Under the pieces are notes generated by a model, which saw only the letters and a list, made by a program, of their open reading frames with translations, had not been told where the DNA came from and searched no databases. 64,000 nucleotides of DNA from DATJBF01 sp035515475 (GTDB taxonomy: Bacteria > Verrucomicrobiota > Verrucomicrobiia > Palsa-1439): positions 14,603-78,602 of the forward strand of contig DATJBF010000008.1 in the NCBI GenBank assembly GCA_035515475.1, written 5' to 3'. The position numbers and the translations under genes are program-made. Of the stretch, positions 31,626 to 40,373 are shown one piece after another. Position 1 is the stretch's first letter. Each line of letters begins with the position of its first letter.

Positions 31626-32408
31626 ATGCAACCCGATCTGACTTCTTTGGCGGGCAAGTACGGCCTTGTTTTTGGCGTGGCCAATCGGCGCTCGATCGCT
31701 TGGGCAATAGCCAAGACGTGGCAGGAGGCGGGCGCCAAATTGGCGTTTACGTACCAGGGCGAGCGGCTCAAGGAGAACGTTGAAGAACTCGCCGGCAATT
31801 ACGGAGCGGATACGCCGATGTATCCCTGTGACGTCACCCGTGACGACGATATTGCGCGGGTCTTCCAGCAGGTCAGGAAGGATTTCGGGAAGTTGCACAT
31901 TCTGCTGCATTCGGTTGCTTTCGCTCCCAAGGAGGCGCTTGAAGGGGAGTTCATCAATACTTCGCGGGAAGCATTTCGGATCGCCCATGACGTGAGCGCC
32001 TATTCATTGGTTGCCTTGGCGCGGGCGGCGGTACCACTGATGACCGATGGCGGGTCGATCGTGGCGATGACGTATCATGGCTCGGTGAAGGTGATTCCGC
32101 ACTACAACGTGATGGGGGTAGCGAAGGCGTCGCTGGAAGCTTCGGTGCGGTACCTCGCTTACGATTTGGGACCGAAGAAGATCCGTGTCAATGCGATCAG
32201 CGCTGGTCCCGTGAACACGCTGGCGGCCCGCGGTATTTCTGGTTTCACCCAGATGCTCAAGTATTACGAGGAACGGTCTCCCTTGAAGCGGAACATTGAG
32301 CCGCAGGAACTTGGGGCAGCTGGGCTGTACCTCGGTAGTGATATGTCGACAGGGACAACCGGGCAAATCCTGTACGTCGACAGTGGCTACGAAATCATGG
32401 GGATGTAG
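31626..32408 (+). CDS. fabI: Enoyl-[acyl-carrier-protein] reductase (FabI type)
   Basis: FabI performs the last reduction of each fatty-acid elongation round, using NAD(P)H, in the cytoplasm. The 260-residue short-chain dehydrogenase has the FabI-specific active site YHGSVKVIPHYNVMGVAK, with Tyr150, Tyr160 and Lys167. The N-terminal nucleotide site GVANRRSIAWAIA and the loop HSVAFAPKEALEG are also typical, as is the C-terminal DSGYEIMGM. The family is the target of triclosan and isoniazid-type drugs. Its position after the pgsA-like gene groups phospholipid synthesis genes. Confidence 0.96.
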   Translation: MQPDLTSLAGKYGLVFGVANRRSIAWAIAKTWQEAGAKLAFTYQGERLKENVEELAGNYGADTPMYPCDVTRDDDIARVFQQVRKDFGKLHILLHSVAFAPKEALEGEFINTSREAFRIAHDVSAYSLVALARAAVPLMTDGGSIVAMTYHGSVKVIPHYNVMGVAKASLEASVRYLAYDLGPKKIRVNAISAGPVNTLAARGISGFTQMLKYYEERSPLKRNIEPQELGAAGLYLGSDMSTGTTGQILYVDSGYEIMGM

Positions 32409-32481
32409 ATTGGTTTCAAACCACGTTTTTCGGTTTGCCTCGGAGCCTTGGTGCCGATTTTCTCCCGCCCGACGGTAAAGG

Positions 32482-32772
32482 TTGGCCAAATTGGTAGTTG
32501 GCGTTCTACAAATTGAACTGTCGATTCCGTCAGCGAACAGCCTGAAGGCTAAGAGGCAGGTTCTCCATAGTCTTAAAGACCGCATTCGTAGGCACTTCAA
32601 CGTATCGGTGGCCGAGGTCGGCGAAAACGACTTATGGCGGAGCGCAGTACTAGCAGTAGTCGTGGCAAGCAACGATAAGCGGTTCGCTAACAGGATTCTG
32701 TCGAAAGTGGTAGATTTCATCGGGGACTCGCATGATATCGTCGTGGACGACTATCAACTCGGTATAATCTGA
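32482..32772 (+). CDS. DUF503 (YlxP-like) protein
   Basis: The 96-residue product has the DUF503 pattern: VVGVLQIELSIPSANSLKAKR at the start, then LKDRIRRHFNVSVAEVGEND. Family members are small ribosome-associated or rbfA-linked proteins of uncertain role. A TTG at 32482 with GGTAAAGG just upstream is the best start; an in-frame TTG at 32491 is possible. It lies between fabI and the sigma-54 activator gene. Confidence 0.85.
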   Translation: MAKLVVGVLQIELSIPSANSLKAKRQVLHSLKDRIRRHFNVSVAEVGENDLWRSAVLAVVVASNDKRFANRILSKVVDFIGDSHDIVVDDYQLGII

Positions 32773-32963
32773 CATGTTCAGCACGCAATTCCTGCCATGT
32801 TAACCTTGATGGGTTACTAGGCCGTAGATAGCTTGACAAAGCTGGGTTGGAAGGCTATTAACATGTTCAATTGACACCGCCACGTTCGCGGTAGGCTGCA
32901 TTTCGCTGGCTTGGAAGGTGCTTGACATGTCGGGAGCGCTGTCGAGGTGCAGTGTTAACATGG
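32769..32963. repeat. Cluster of TTRACATG elements upstream of the sigma-54 activator
   Basis: Within 195 bases there are five related sites. They are CTGACATGTTCAG (32770), CCATGTTAAC (32795), TTAACATGTTC (32858), TTGACATG (32922) and GTTAACATGG (32954). The second and fifth are exact 10-base inverted repeats. The third and fourth are each preceded by TTGGAAGG at the same spacing, making two direct repeats (32847-32868 and 32911-32932) that start 64 bases apart. The density suggests binding sites for a regulator, possibly the activator encoded downstream. Confidence 0.55.
32907..32922 (+). promoter_or_regulatory. Candidate sigma-54 promoter of the activator gene
   Basis: TGGCTTGGAAGGTGCT has GG at 32908-32909 and GC at 32920-32921, with exactly ten bases between, the spacing required for sigma-54 (-24/-12). 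It matches the TGGC and TGCT parts of the consensus but lacks the CACG centre. It lies 90 bases before the activator start codon, so this gene may be self-activated. Confidence 0.4.
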
Positions 32964-33011
32964 ACGGGGCTGGCGATCGCATGGTTTACGCGTAGGAATG
33001 GCACGCTGGGC

Positions 33012-34403
33012 ATGCCAAGAGCGAAAATACTCGTAGTCGATCCGGACGTTTCATGGACCTTGAAGTTGTCCGAACTGTTGATTCAGGATGACTGCGAGGT
33101 GTTCTCCGCGAATTCCGTCCACGACACAATGCTTCTGCTCGATGCGCGGAGCATTGATATTGTGATCGCGGAGATCAATATGCCGGATCAGGACGGGGTG
33201 GCGTTCTTGGAGCAGATTCGCCAGGTTTTCCCAGAGATAATCGTCTTGGTACATACGGTGAGAACCTCCGTGGAGCAGGCAGTGCGGGCGACGAAGTTGG
33301 GGGCCTTCGATTACGTACAGAAATCTGACGATCCCGCCATGCTGGCAACGCTTCGCCAGAGGATCGGTCAGGCTGCGCAAGAATTGGGTATGATGGTGCG
33401 CACGGGCGGGACCGATCCACGCAACCGTGGTTTGCTGGCCGTACCGGCTCACGGTTTTTACGGAATCATCAGCCAAAACTCACAGATGCGCGACATCTTT
33501 GAATTAATCCAGACCATTGCGGACAGCTATGCCAACGTGCTCATCCACGGCGAAACGGGAACAGGCAAGGAGCTGGTCGCCCGCGCCATCCACGAGGCGA
33601 GCGGGCGACACGGAAAGGCGTTTGTGACGCTGGATTGTACGGCGTTGGCCCGTGAGCTTTTGGAGAGCGAGTTGTTCGGTCACGAGAAAGGAGCTTTTAC
33701 GGGGGCCGTCGAGCGCCACGTGGGCCGGTTCGAACGGGCCAACACCGGTACGCTATTTCTGGACGAGGTCGCGACCATCCCGTTGAATGTGCAGGCCAAG
33801 TTGCTCCGCGTGCTGCAAACGCGGACCTTCGAGCGGGTGGGCGGGTCGAAGCCAATTTCCGTGGATGTGCGGATTATCGCGGCGACAAACCGTCCACTTG
33901 AGCAAGGCGTTGCCGAGGGAACCTTTCGCGAGGACTTGTACCACCGGCTCAACGTTGTGCAGATCGAGTTGCCGCCGTTGCGCGACCGGACGGAGGACGT
34001 CCCGCTCTTGGCGATGGAGTTTTTGCGGCGTTTCGCGCGGCAAAACGGGAAGGAACTGCGCGGCTTTACGGATGCGGGCATTGACGTGCTTTGTCGTTAC
34101 AATTGGCCCGGCAACGTCCGTGAGTTGGAGAACGTGGTTCTGCAAGCCGTTGTGCTTGCGAAATCGTCTCTCATCGACGCCAGCGACCTGCCCAAACGAA
34201 TCACCGAGTCCAAGCCGGTATTGGGCGCGGCATCTCCTGCCTTGGCCGACCAGCTCGGCGAACCCGAAAAACAAATCCTCATCAACGCTTTGCGTCAGCA
34301 CGCTGGCAACATCAAACGGACCGCTGAAATCCTGCAAATCAGCCGGACCACGCTCTATGCGAAGCTGAAGAAGTACCAGATCAATCCCGACCTCATTCGG
34401 TAG
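33012..34403 (+). CDS. NtrC-type sigma-54 activator with altered receiver domain
   Basis: The 463-residue protein has three parts: a receiver domain (residues 1-120), a sigma-54-interacting AAA+ ATPase (about 150-390) and a C-terminal Fis-type helix-turn-helix (KRTAEILQISRTTLYAKLKK). The ATPase has Walker A GETGTGKE (180-187), GAFTGA (227-232) for sigma-54 contact, and LFLDEV as Walker B. The receiver is abnormal. The phosphoacceptor position, Asp54 in NtrC, is Glu54 (VIAEINMP), and the acidic pair is changed to VVDPDV. The conserved Thr and Lys (HTVRTS, YVQKS) remain. Glu often mimics the phosphorylated state, so the protein may be active without a kinase, and no kinase gene is near. It could drive the sigma-54 promoter at 45827. 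Confidence 0.93.
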   Translation: MPRAKILVVDPDVSWTLKLSELLIQDDCEVFSANSVHDTMLLLDARSIDIVIAEINMPDQDGVAFLEQIRQVFPEIIVLVHTVRTSVEQAVRATKLGAFDYVQKSDDPAMLATLRQRIGQAAQELGMMVRTGGTDPRNRGLLAVPAHGFYGIISQNSQMRDIFELIQTIADSYANVLIHGETGTGKELVARAIHEASGRHGKAFVTLDCTALARELLESELFGHEKGAFTGAVERHVGRFERANTGTLFLDEVATIPLNVQAKLLRVLQTRTFERVGGSKPISVDVRIIAATNRPLEQGVAEGTFREDLYHRLNVVQIELPPLRDRTEDVPLLAMEFLRRFARQNGKELRGFTDAGIDVLCRYNWPGNVRELENVVLQAVVLAKSSLIDASDLPKRITESKPVLGAASPALADQLGEPEKQILINALRQHAGNIKRTAEILQISRTTLYAKLKKYQINPDLIR

Positions 34404-34434
34404 GGGGTAGACTGGGCAGAGCCGCCCCGCGCGA

Positions 34435-35676
34435 TTAAGTATCGACTCCTGCCGGTTGGCGGACGGTCAGTCTGGCGAAGTGGAGATAGAGCAGGCCGAG
34501 AACGAACACAGGAGCATTGTTGGCTGCTACAGACAACCAACGGGACACAGTGATTACTGGTTCGGTGTCCGCGGTATTGAAAGCCAACAGGCTTACGACA
34601 ACCAGCACTACGAGCCAGACGCGTTGGAGTCCGCGTGCGGGCGCGATCTCCGCAGAAACACGGAGCAGCGGATAAATCATAAACACAAAATAGTGTGCCC
34701 AGGCAATGGGGGAAGCCACCAAAGACGCTACCAACAGCAAACAAAAGGCTGAGTCTTGGTTGACTGCAGTTTTCGGCCGCGACGCGCGGCTGCAACACCA
34801 CCACGCGAATCCGCCGACGGCGACTGCGGAGGTCATCTCCGCAACCAAGGCAAAGCCGGGGACCGGCAACATGCCTTCGCTCAGGCGGCCAATGAGGAAC
34901 GGTACCGTATAATTGGAGCGAACACGCTCCGCGAATGTTTGCAGGAGAGGAAGCGCGTGGTTGAAGAAAGAAATCCAGGCAGATGCCGTGGCGACCGTGG
35001 CAAAGCCGAGCACGGCAGCGAAAGCCAGAGCGGAAAGTCTCAACCGCTCTCGCCCCCGTTCAGCGAGTGCCGGCAACGGTACGAACACGAGGGGAAACAA
35101 TTTCGCTGTGCCTGCCAGGGCAAACGCCACGATGGCCCAACCATTCCAACCGCGTCGCCATAACCAGTAGCCGAGCATGACCACGGCCAGCAACGGAAGC
35201 TGCACTTGGGACAACCACAAGTGGTAGAGCACGGGGTACGAGAATAACGTCAACCCCAGAGCGAGCGTCCAGGCCCCGGCAGAAAGTCGGCCGCGGATGA
35301 CGTGCCAGGCGATTCCGAAGATGACAACCAGGCTGGCGACCTCGATGGTGACGTAGCACCAAAACGCAGTTGCGATTGGCACGGCAGCCAACGGGCGAAG
35401 CAACCACATGAGGAACGGAGGGTTCGTTTCCCGTTCCATCAAGTCCGTTGTGGGAAAACCAATGTGCCGGGCGTACTCGTGCAGCGGCACTGCGTACACA
35501 TCGGTCCCGCGTCTCAGCAGCCCGGCTGATAGATAGAAGTGTGCGAAGTCCGGCTTGAACATCCTTTCTGGCAGGAACGTGGCGCAGGAGTGGATCGCCG
35601 TTACGGCAAGTCCCACACCCAGCCCGGCCATGAGCGCGCCCCGCAGTCGCTTGAGATTGTATCGGCTGCCGTTCAT
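34435..35676 (-). CDS. GT87-type polyprenyl-linked glycosyltransferase (DUF2029)
   Basis: The 413-residue product has about ten membrane helices and the GT87 pattern: after the first helix PDFAHFYLSAGLLRRGTDVY, then ETNPPFLMWLLRPLA, as in mannosyl/arabinosyltransferases of the DUF2029 family. Such enzymes move sugars from lipid-linked donors on the outer face of the inner membrane. The ATG at 35676 overlaps the stop of the upstream paralogue gene by four bases, so it is translationally coupled. It is the last gene of the minus-strand operon and converges with the activator gene. Confidence 0.82.
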   Translation of the reverse strand: MNGSRYNLKRLRGALMAGLGVGLAVTAIHSCATFLPERMFKPDFAHFYLSAGLLRRGTDVYAVPLHEYARHIGFPTTDLMERETNPPFLMWLLRPLAAVPIATAFWCYVTIEVASLVVIFGIAWHVIRGRLSAGAWTLALGLTLFSYPVLYHLWLSQVQLPLLAVVMLGYWLWRRGWNGWAIVAFALAGTAKLFPLVFVPLPALAERGRERLRLSALAFAAVLGFATVATASAWISFFNHALPLLQTFAERVRSNYTVPFLIGRLSEGMLPVPGFALVAEMTSAVAVGGFAWWCCSRASRPKTAVNQDSAFCLLLVASLVASPIAWAHYFVFMIYPLLRVSAEIAPARGLQRVWLVVLVVVSLLAFNTADTEPVITVSRWLSVAANNAPVFVLGLLYLHFARLTVRQPAGVDT

Positions 35677-37244
35677 GGGCCTCCGTGCGCGATCTCCTGT
35701 CGGGTGTAGACAGCCGCAACGCGGTCCGCGTACGCGAGTCGCCAGTCTGCCCGCAGACCAAGCAGAGTATTCAGCGCGTGGTCGCGCGGCAGAATCGTCC
35801 AACCGATGTGATGGACCCGAAAGACACCCTCCCACTGCGGTTCGGCCTTGTCGACAGTCCGGAAATCCTTGATCAGATTTCCGCCGTAAAAGTCTGTCCG
35901 CCCGTCCATGAACACCCGCCACTCCGGCGCGGCCAGCACCAGGTAGCCACCCCAGCGGCGGTCGTTAAACATCTCTCCCCGTATTGCATCGGGATGGGCA
36001 TGGAGAAACTCGACGGCGGCCACTGGAAAACAGTTTGGCAAAATCCCGGCGGTCACAATCGGCGAGCCGCCGAACCATTGAGGTCTTGCTGCTGAGGCAA
36101 CAAGCATTGCCACGCAACCGACCGCCAACGCACGTCCATCGGCAATCGCATCCCACTGGCCGACTGCTTCGGATAGCCGCCGACCCAGGCGCGGGAAAAC
36201 TCCCTCGGGCGCGGTGTGGATTGAGGCCGTCCAATGTTCGGCCAAGATCGGGGTCAGAACCAGGGCGAGGATGGACGCGTGGCGGACCGAGTAGAGCGAG
36301 GCGCAACCCCAAATGCTCGTCACGACCACATCGCTGGGTCTCAGCCGTGGCCGAGCGATGATCAGCAGTAGTCCGAACACCAGGGCTTGGGCGAGAAATC
36401 CACGCATCCAGAATCCATGGAAGTCGGGCGAGCGGAATTCACTGCTCAGCGCGACGACCTCATGGTGGCGCAGAATGCTGAGAATGTACGCATGAAGTTT
36501 CCAACCGTTGGGGTTGAGGAATGTGGCCAACAAACACGCGCCACCGAGCAGAGTTAGCGCCCGCATCTTGGAGTATTCTTGGATACGGTCCGCGTCACGC
36601 CCTCGGAGTGCGGCGACGGCGCTGCCGATCCAGAACGCGGCGATCAGGACGAGTCCTCCGAAAAATCCGCCGTGTAGATTTGCCCACACCGCCGACAATG
36701 GCGGCAGGACCATGAACAGGCGTTTCGCCGACACGCGTCCACAATCAAACGCCCGGAGCTGCCAGAGGAAGATCACGATGAGCACGAGCGTCCAAAGGTG
36801 CGGTCGCGCCAGCCAATGCAGCGAGGTGCCCCACGCTGCCAGGAGCACCAGTACGAGGGAGAGCAACGCGTTGTTCCCTTCGGCCAGGAGCAGCTGGTAT
36901 AGCAACCACAGACTTGTTGTGATCAGGGCCGCGGCCAGGAGCACAATCCCATTCCAGCCCAACGCGTTTCCGGCGGCGGCATACAGCACTTGGCTCAACC
37001 ATTCCATGGCGATCACGGGTGCGCCCCATCGCGTATGCGAGAACGGATCGCTCCGGATGATCGCGCGATGTCGGATCATCCAGTCCCCCATGCGCCAATG
37101 AAGGCATGAGTCGCCATCGACGTTGATGAGCGCGTAACGCCACTGGCTGAGGTTCAGCGTCAAGAAGATCGTCAGCCACAATACGACGCCCACGCCTGGC
37201 AACCACCAGCGGCGTTGGCGGCGGTTTTCCCCGCGCGTGATCAT
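35673..37244 (-). CDS. Polytopic membrane protein, tandem paralogue 1 (GT-C-like)
   Basis: The 523-residue product has about ten helices and a soluble C-terminal domain of about 120 residues. After the first helix comes the loop DGDSCLHWRMGDWM, then DPFSHTRWGAPV and MEWLSQV. The C-terminal part contains GEMFNDRRWGGY and VFMDGRTDFYGG, then WTILPRDHALN. The two neighbouring genes encode paralogues with the same motifs. An acidic first loop and multi-helix core fit GT-C glycosyltransferases, but no named family is recognised. Its start overlaps the stop of paralogue 2 by ATGA. Confidence 0.85.
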   Translation of the reverse strand: MITRGENRRQRRWWLPGVGVVLWLTIFLTLNLSQWRYALINVDGDSCLHWRMGDWMIRHRAIIRSDPFSHTRWGAPVIAMEWLSQVLYAAAGNALGWNGIVLLAAALITTSLWLLYQLLLAEGNNALLSLVLVLLAAWGTSLHWLARPHLWTLVLIVIFLWQLRAFDCGRVSAKRLFMVLPPLSAVWANLHGGFFGGLVLIAAFWIGSAVAALRGRDADRIQEYSKMRALTLLGGACLLATFLNPNGWKLHAYILSILRHHEVVALSSEFRSPDFHGFWMRGFLAQALVFGLLLIIARPRLRPSDVVVTSIWGCASLYSVRHASILALVLTPILAEHWTASIHTAPEGVFPRLGRRLSEAVGQWDAIADGRALAVGCVAMLVASAARPQWFGGSPIVTAGILPNCFPVAAVEFLHAHPDAIRGEMFNDRRWGGYLVLAAPEWRVFMDGRTDFYGGNLIKDFRTVDKAEPQWEGVFRVHHIGWTILPRDHALNTLLGLRADWRLAYADRVAAVYTRQEIAHGGP

Positions 37245-38818
37245 GGCTTGCGGAGATCGCGTGCGTAGACGATGGCCACTTTATCGGCGTAAACACGGTG
37301 CCAATCGTCTCGCAACGCGAGCAGGTTGTTCAATGCATGCCCACGCGGCAAAATGGTCCAGCCAACGCGGTACTTCTCCAGCACGGTTTCCCAGTCGCGA
37401 TGAACTTGGTTTACCGCGTCGAATTCCCGGATGAGATCCGCCCCGTAGAAGTCGTTGCGTCCGTCAACGAAAACCTTATGTTCGGGCATGGCCAAAATGA
37501 AATACCCGCCCCAGCCATAGTCATTAAACATCTCACCGTTCACGGCCCGGGGATGCGCGGCGATAAAGCCGGTCGCTGCGACGGGGAAGCGATTGGAGAG
37601 GATGTTGGTAGCTATGAGCGGATCGCCCCCGACGAGTCGGGGCTTGGCCATGACTGCGAGTAGTGCGACCAGGACAACTGCGGTTATTACACGCCCATCG
37701 GCGGTCCGGTTGATCTGAGTAAGGTTTGCGGACAGCCGGCAATACCGGTCAAGCGCAGGACTTGGGTTTCGGCTCCGCAGTGCAGTCTGCCAGTGCGCGG
37801 CGAGGATGGGCGTCACCATGAGGGCGAAGATGGGGACGTTGCGGGCCGCTAGCAACGCCAGCAACCCCCAAGTGGCGACGATCGCCATGTCCGTCACACC
37901 AAGTTTTGGTCGCATAATGAGGAGCGTCAGCGCCACCAACGTCAATTCAGCGACAAAGCCGTGTGCGCCGCTCGCATGGAAGTTCGGCGAACGAAACTCG
38001 TTCGCATACCGGCTGACGAAAGGATCGCGGAGGAACTCCAACACGTGGGCCGGCAGTTTCCAACCGTTCGGGTTGAGGAGCGTGGCCAACATGCAAGCGA
38101 GCCCAAGTGCGGCCAGTACCACCAATCTCCTTCGCGCGGCGAACCGTGCTGTTGGCTCGGCAACAAGAACCGTCACACCGTCTCCCACCAAGAACGTTCC
38201 GGTGACGACGAGGCCCGTGAAGAAGGCGCCGTGCAAGTTCACCCAGAGGATCATGAGAGGCACGAGACTCAAGAACAGCGTTTGCGCGCGCAGGCGCCCA
38301 AGATTGAACCACCGCAGTTGCCAGGCGAACAGGACTGCGAACAAGTGTGTAAACAGGTGGGGACGCGCCAGCCAATGCACCGAGCAAGACCAAGCCGCCA
38401 CGAGTATCAGCGCGGTAGAGAGCAAGGGTTCGTTTCCCTCAGCCAGGAGCTGGCGGTGCAGCACGCATAAGCAGGTCGCGATCAACACGGCCGATAGCAG
38501 GACAATGCCATTCCAACCGAACGCGTCCCCCAGGGTGGCGAATGCCACCTCCGCCAGCCACTCCTTGGAAATCAGGGGGGCTCCGTCACGCGTGTGAGAG
38601 AACGCGTCGACTCGAATCACGGCGCGGTGTTGAATCATCCACTGGCCGATCCGCCAGTGCAGGCAGGGGTCGCCGTCGGCGTTGATGAGCACCAGCCGCC
38701 ATTGGGTCAGGATCAATCCAAGAAAAAACGCCAGCCAGATGAACTGACTGAACGATGGGAGCCACCAATGCCGCGGCTCGATGACAGTGGGCACGGAAGC
38801 GGACCCGGGGGTGCTCAT
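37241..38818 (-). CDS. Polytopic membrane protein, tandem paralogue 2 (GT-C-like)
   Basis: The 525-residue product shares the architecture of its neighbours: first-loop DGDPCLHWRIGQWM, then DAFSHTRDGAPLIS and KEWLAEV, then about ten helices. The C-terminal soluble domain has GEMFNDYGWGGYF, VFVDGRNDFYGAD and WTILPRGHALNNLLAL. It is closest to paralogue 1 by eye (both have WTILPR and ALN). It overlaps paralogue 3 and paralogue 1 by four bases each, so all three should be made in equal amounts. The three may form a complex or act one after another on a glycan. This is inference. Confidence 0.85.
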   Translation of the reverse strand: MSTPGSASVPTVIEPRHWWLPSFSQFIWLAFFLGLILTQWRLVLINADGDPCLHWRIGQWMIQHRAVIRVDAFSHTRDGAPLISKEWLAEVAFATLGDAFGWNGIVLLSAVLIATCLCVLHRQLLAEGNEPLLSTALILVAAWSCSVHWLARPHLFTHLFAVLFAWQLRWFNLGRLRAQTLFLSLVPLMILWVNLHGAFFTGLVVTGTFLVGDGVTVLVAEPTARFAARRRLVVLAALGLACMLATLLNPNGWKLPAHVLEFLRDPFVSRYANEFRSPNFHASGAHGFVAELTLVALTLLIMRPKLGVTDMAIVATWGLLALLAARNVPIFALMVTPILAAHWQTALRSRNPSPALDRYCRLSANLTQINRTADGRVITAVVLVALLAVMAKPRLVGGDPLIATNILSNRFPVAATGFIAAHPRAVNGEMFNDYGWGGYFILAMPEHKVFVDGRNDFYGADLIREFDAVNQVHRDWETVLEKYRVGWTILPRGHALNNLLALRDDWHRVYADKVAIVYARDLRKP

Positions 38819-40341
38819 TGTATCTTGTGGAAGATGGTGGCGACTTCGTTAGAGTACGCGAGTTTCCAGTTCGGCAGCAATGCGAGTGCGAGATTCAGTG
38901 GACGGTCGGTTGGCACGAGCGTCCATTCCACCTTGTATTGCTGGAGAACTGCCAGCCAGTTCGTGGTGAGCTGGGAAGTTTCATTGTATTGACGGATCAG
39001 CGGCTCTCCATAGAAGTCCGTGCGCCCGTCCACAAAAACCCGATGCTCCGGGAGCGCGTACAGCAAGTACCCCCCCCAAATGTATTCATTGAACATGTTG
39101 CCTTGGAACTGGCCGGGGTGTTGCTTGATGAATTCCACCGCGGCGATCGGCCATTTCTTCGCGGGCATTTCTGTCGGGCGCGAGACGCCGACCAGGGCGA
39201 CCGCGGCAATCACCACGACGAGCAACGAGCCACGCGAAATCTCATGGATCTCCCGAAGCCGTCCGGATAAACGCCGCCCCCAGTGGGGCGACGCGTCCGC
39301 CAGAGCGGTGGCGAGAATCGGCGCTGTGAAGATGGCCAGCAACGGAATGTTGCGGCCGGCATACAAGGCTAGGTACGTCCAGCCGATGAGAAGAATTCCG
39401 GAGGCGGCCGACAAACGCGGTCTCGCCAGCGCCAGCGTGAAGAACGTCAATGCCAACCACGCCAGGAACCCGCGTGAATCGGGCGCATGAAAATCTGAAG
39501 AAGCATATTCCGCCAGCCAGTTCGTCAGATAATCCGAGCGAAGGAACTGCAGATTGTGCAGATGGAGTTCGTAGCCGTTCGGGTTGACCAACGACACGCC
39601 CGCGCACAAGAGGGCGACGCCGCTGAGAACGGCCAGCTTTCGTCGCGCGGTGGCCCATCTGGTGGCGTCGGCGCGGACAAGGGGCATTTCAATAAGGGCA
39701 CCCAGCCAGTACGCGCCCAGCGTGATGAACCCGGCGAGGTAGCCGCCGTGCAGGTTGACCCACAATACCATGAGCCCGGCAAGCGTGATGGCGAGACGGC
39801 GGGCCGATGCGCCGTGCTCGAAGCGTCGCAACGCGTCGCCCCACAGCGCAGCCAAGAGAAAACTGAACGCGTGTGGTCGGGCCAACCAGTGTGTGCAGGC
39901 GGCCCATGCTGCAGTGAATGCTACAAAGACGGCCACCGCGTGATTGCCCGTCTCGCGCAGCAATTGATGATGTAGGAAGGCGAAGGTCGTGGCGATCACC
40001 AGCGCGGCGACCACGACCAGCCCGTATAATCCACCAAGGCGGCCGGCAGTCGCGAGGATGATTTCGGAGAGCCATTCCTTGGAGATAATCGGCTGGCCAA
40101 AGCGGGTGTGCGAAAAGATATCAGTGCGAATAATTCGTTTGTGTCGGAGCATCCATTCGCCCACGCGCCAGTGCATACACGCGTCGCCGTCGCTCGAGAC
40201 CATCATGACGCGCCACGGTTGCGCAAGAAGGATGAGCAGAATCACAAGCCACAACCATTGGGTCATCGACGGCACGAGCCAATGCCAAAGACGGCGAGAT
40301 GGAGACGCGATTCTGGTAGGGCCCTCTGCCAAAGCTGCCAT
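38815..40341 (-). CDS. Polytopic membrane protein, tandem paralogue 3 (GT-C-like)
   Basis: The 508-residue product is the most divergent of the three. It keeps DGDACMHWRVGEWM, DIFSHTRFGQPIIS and KEWLSEI after the first helix, and GNMFNEYIWGGYL, VFVDGRTDFYGEP and WTLVPTDRPLN in the C-terminal domain. There are about ten hydrophobic helices between. It lies 32 bases downstream of the SpeE-like gene, on the same strand. The conserved acidic and aromatic residues on what should be the outer face point to an enzyme rather than a transporter. Confidence 0.85.
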   Translation of the reverse strand: MAALAEGPTRIASPSRRLWHWLVPSMTQWLWLVILLILLAQPWRVMMVSSDGDACMHWRVGEWMLRHKRIIRTDIFSHTRFGQPIISKEWLSEIILATAGRLGGLYGLVVVAALVIATTFAFLHHQLLRETGNHAVAVFVAFTAAWAACTHWLARPHAFSFLLAALWGDALRRFEHGASARRLAITLAGLMVLWVNLHGGYLAGFITLGAYWLGALIEMPLVRADATRWATARRKLAVLSGVALLCAGVSLVNPNGYELHLHNLQFLRSDYLTNWLAEYASSDFHAPDSRGFLAWLALTFFTLALARPRLSAASGILLIGWTYLALYAGRNIPLLAIFTAPILATALADASPHWGRRLSGRLREIHEISRGSLLVVVIAAVALVGVSRPTEMPAKKWPIAAVEFIKQHPGQFQGNMFNEYIWGGYLLYALPEHRVFVDGRTDFYGEPLIRQYNETSQLTTNWLAVLQQYKVEWTLVPTDRPLNLALALLPNWKLAYSNEVATIFHKIQ

Positions 40342-40373
40342 GGCGCGCAGCTTACGGAGTCATCCGCGAATCT

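Noticed and set aside
32417..32437. CAAACC/GGTTTG hairpin after fabI as a terminator
   Set aside because: The stem is only six pairs and no U-tract follows; it is too weak to call.
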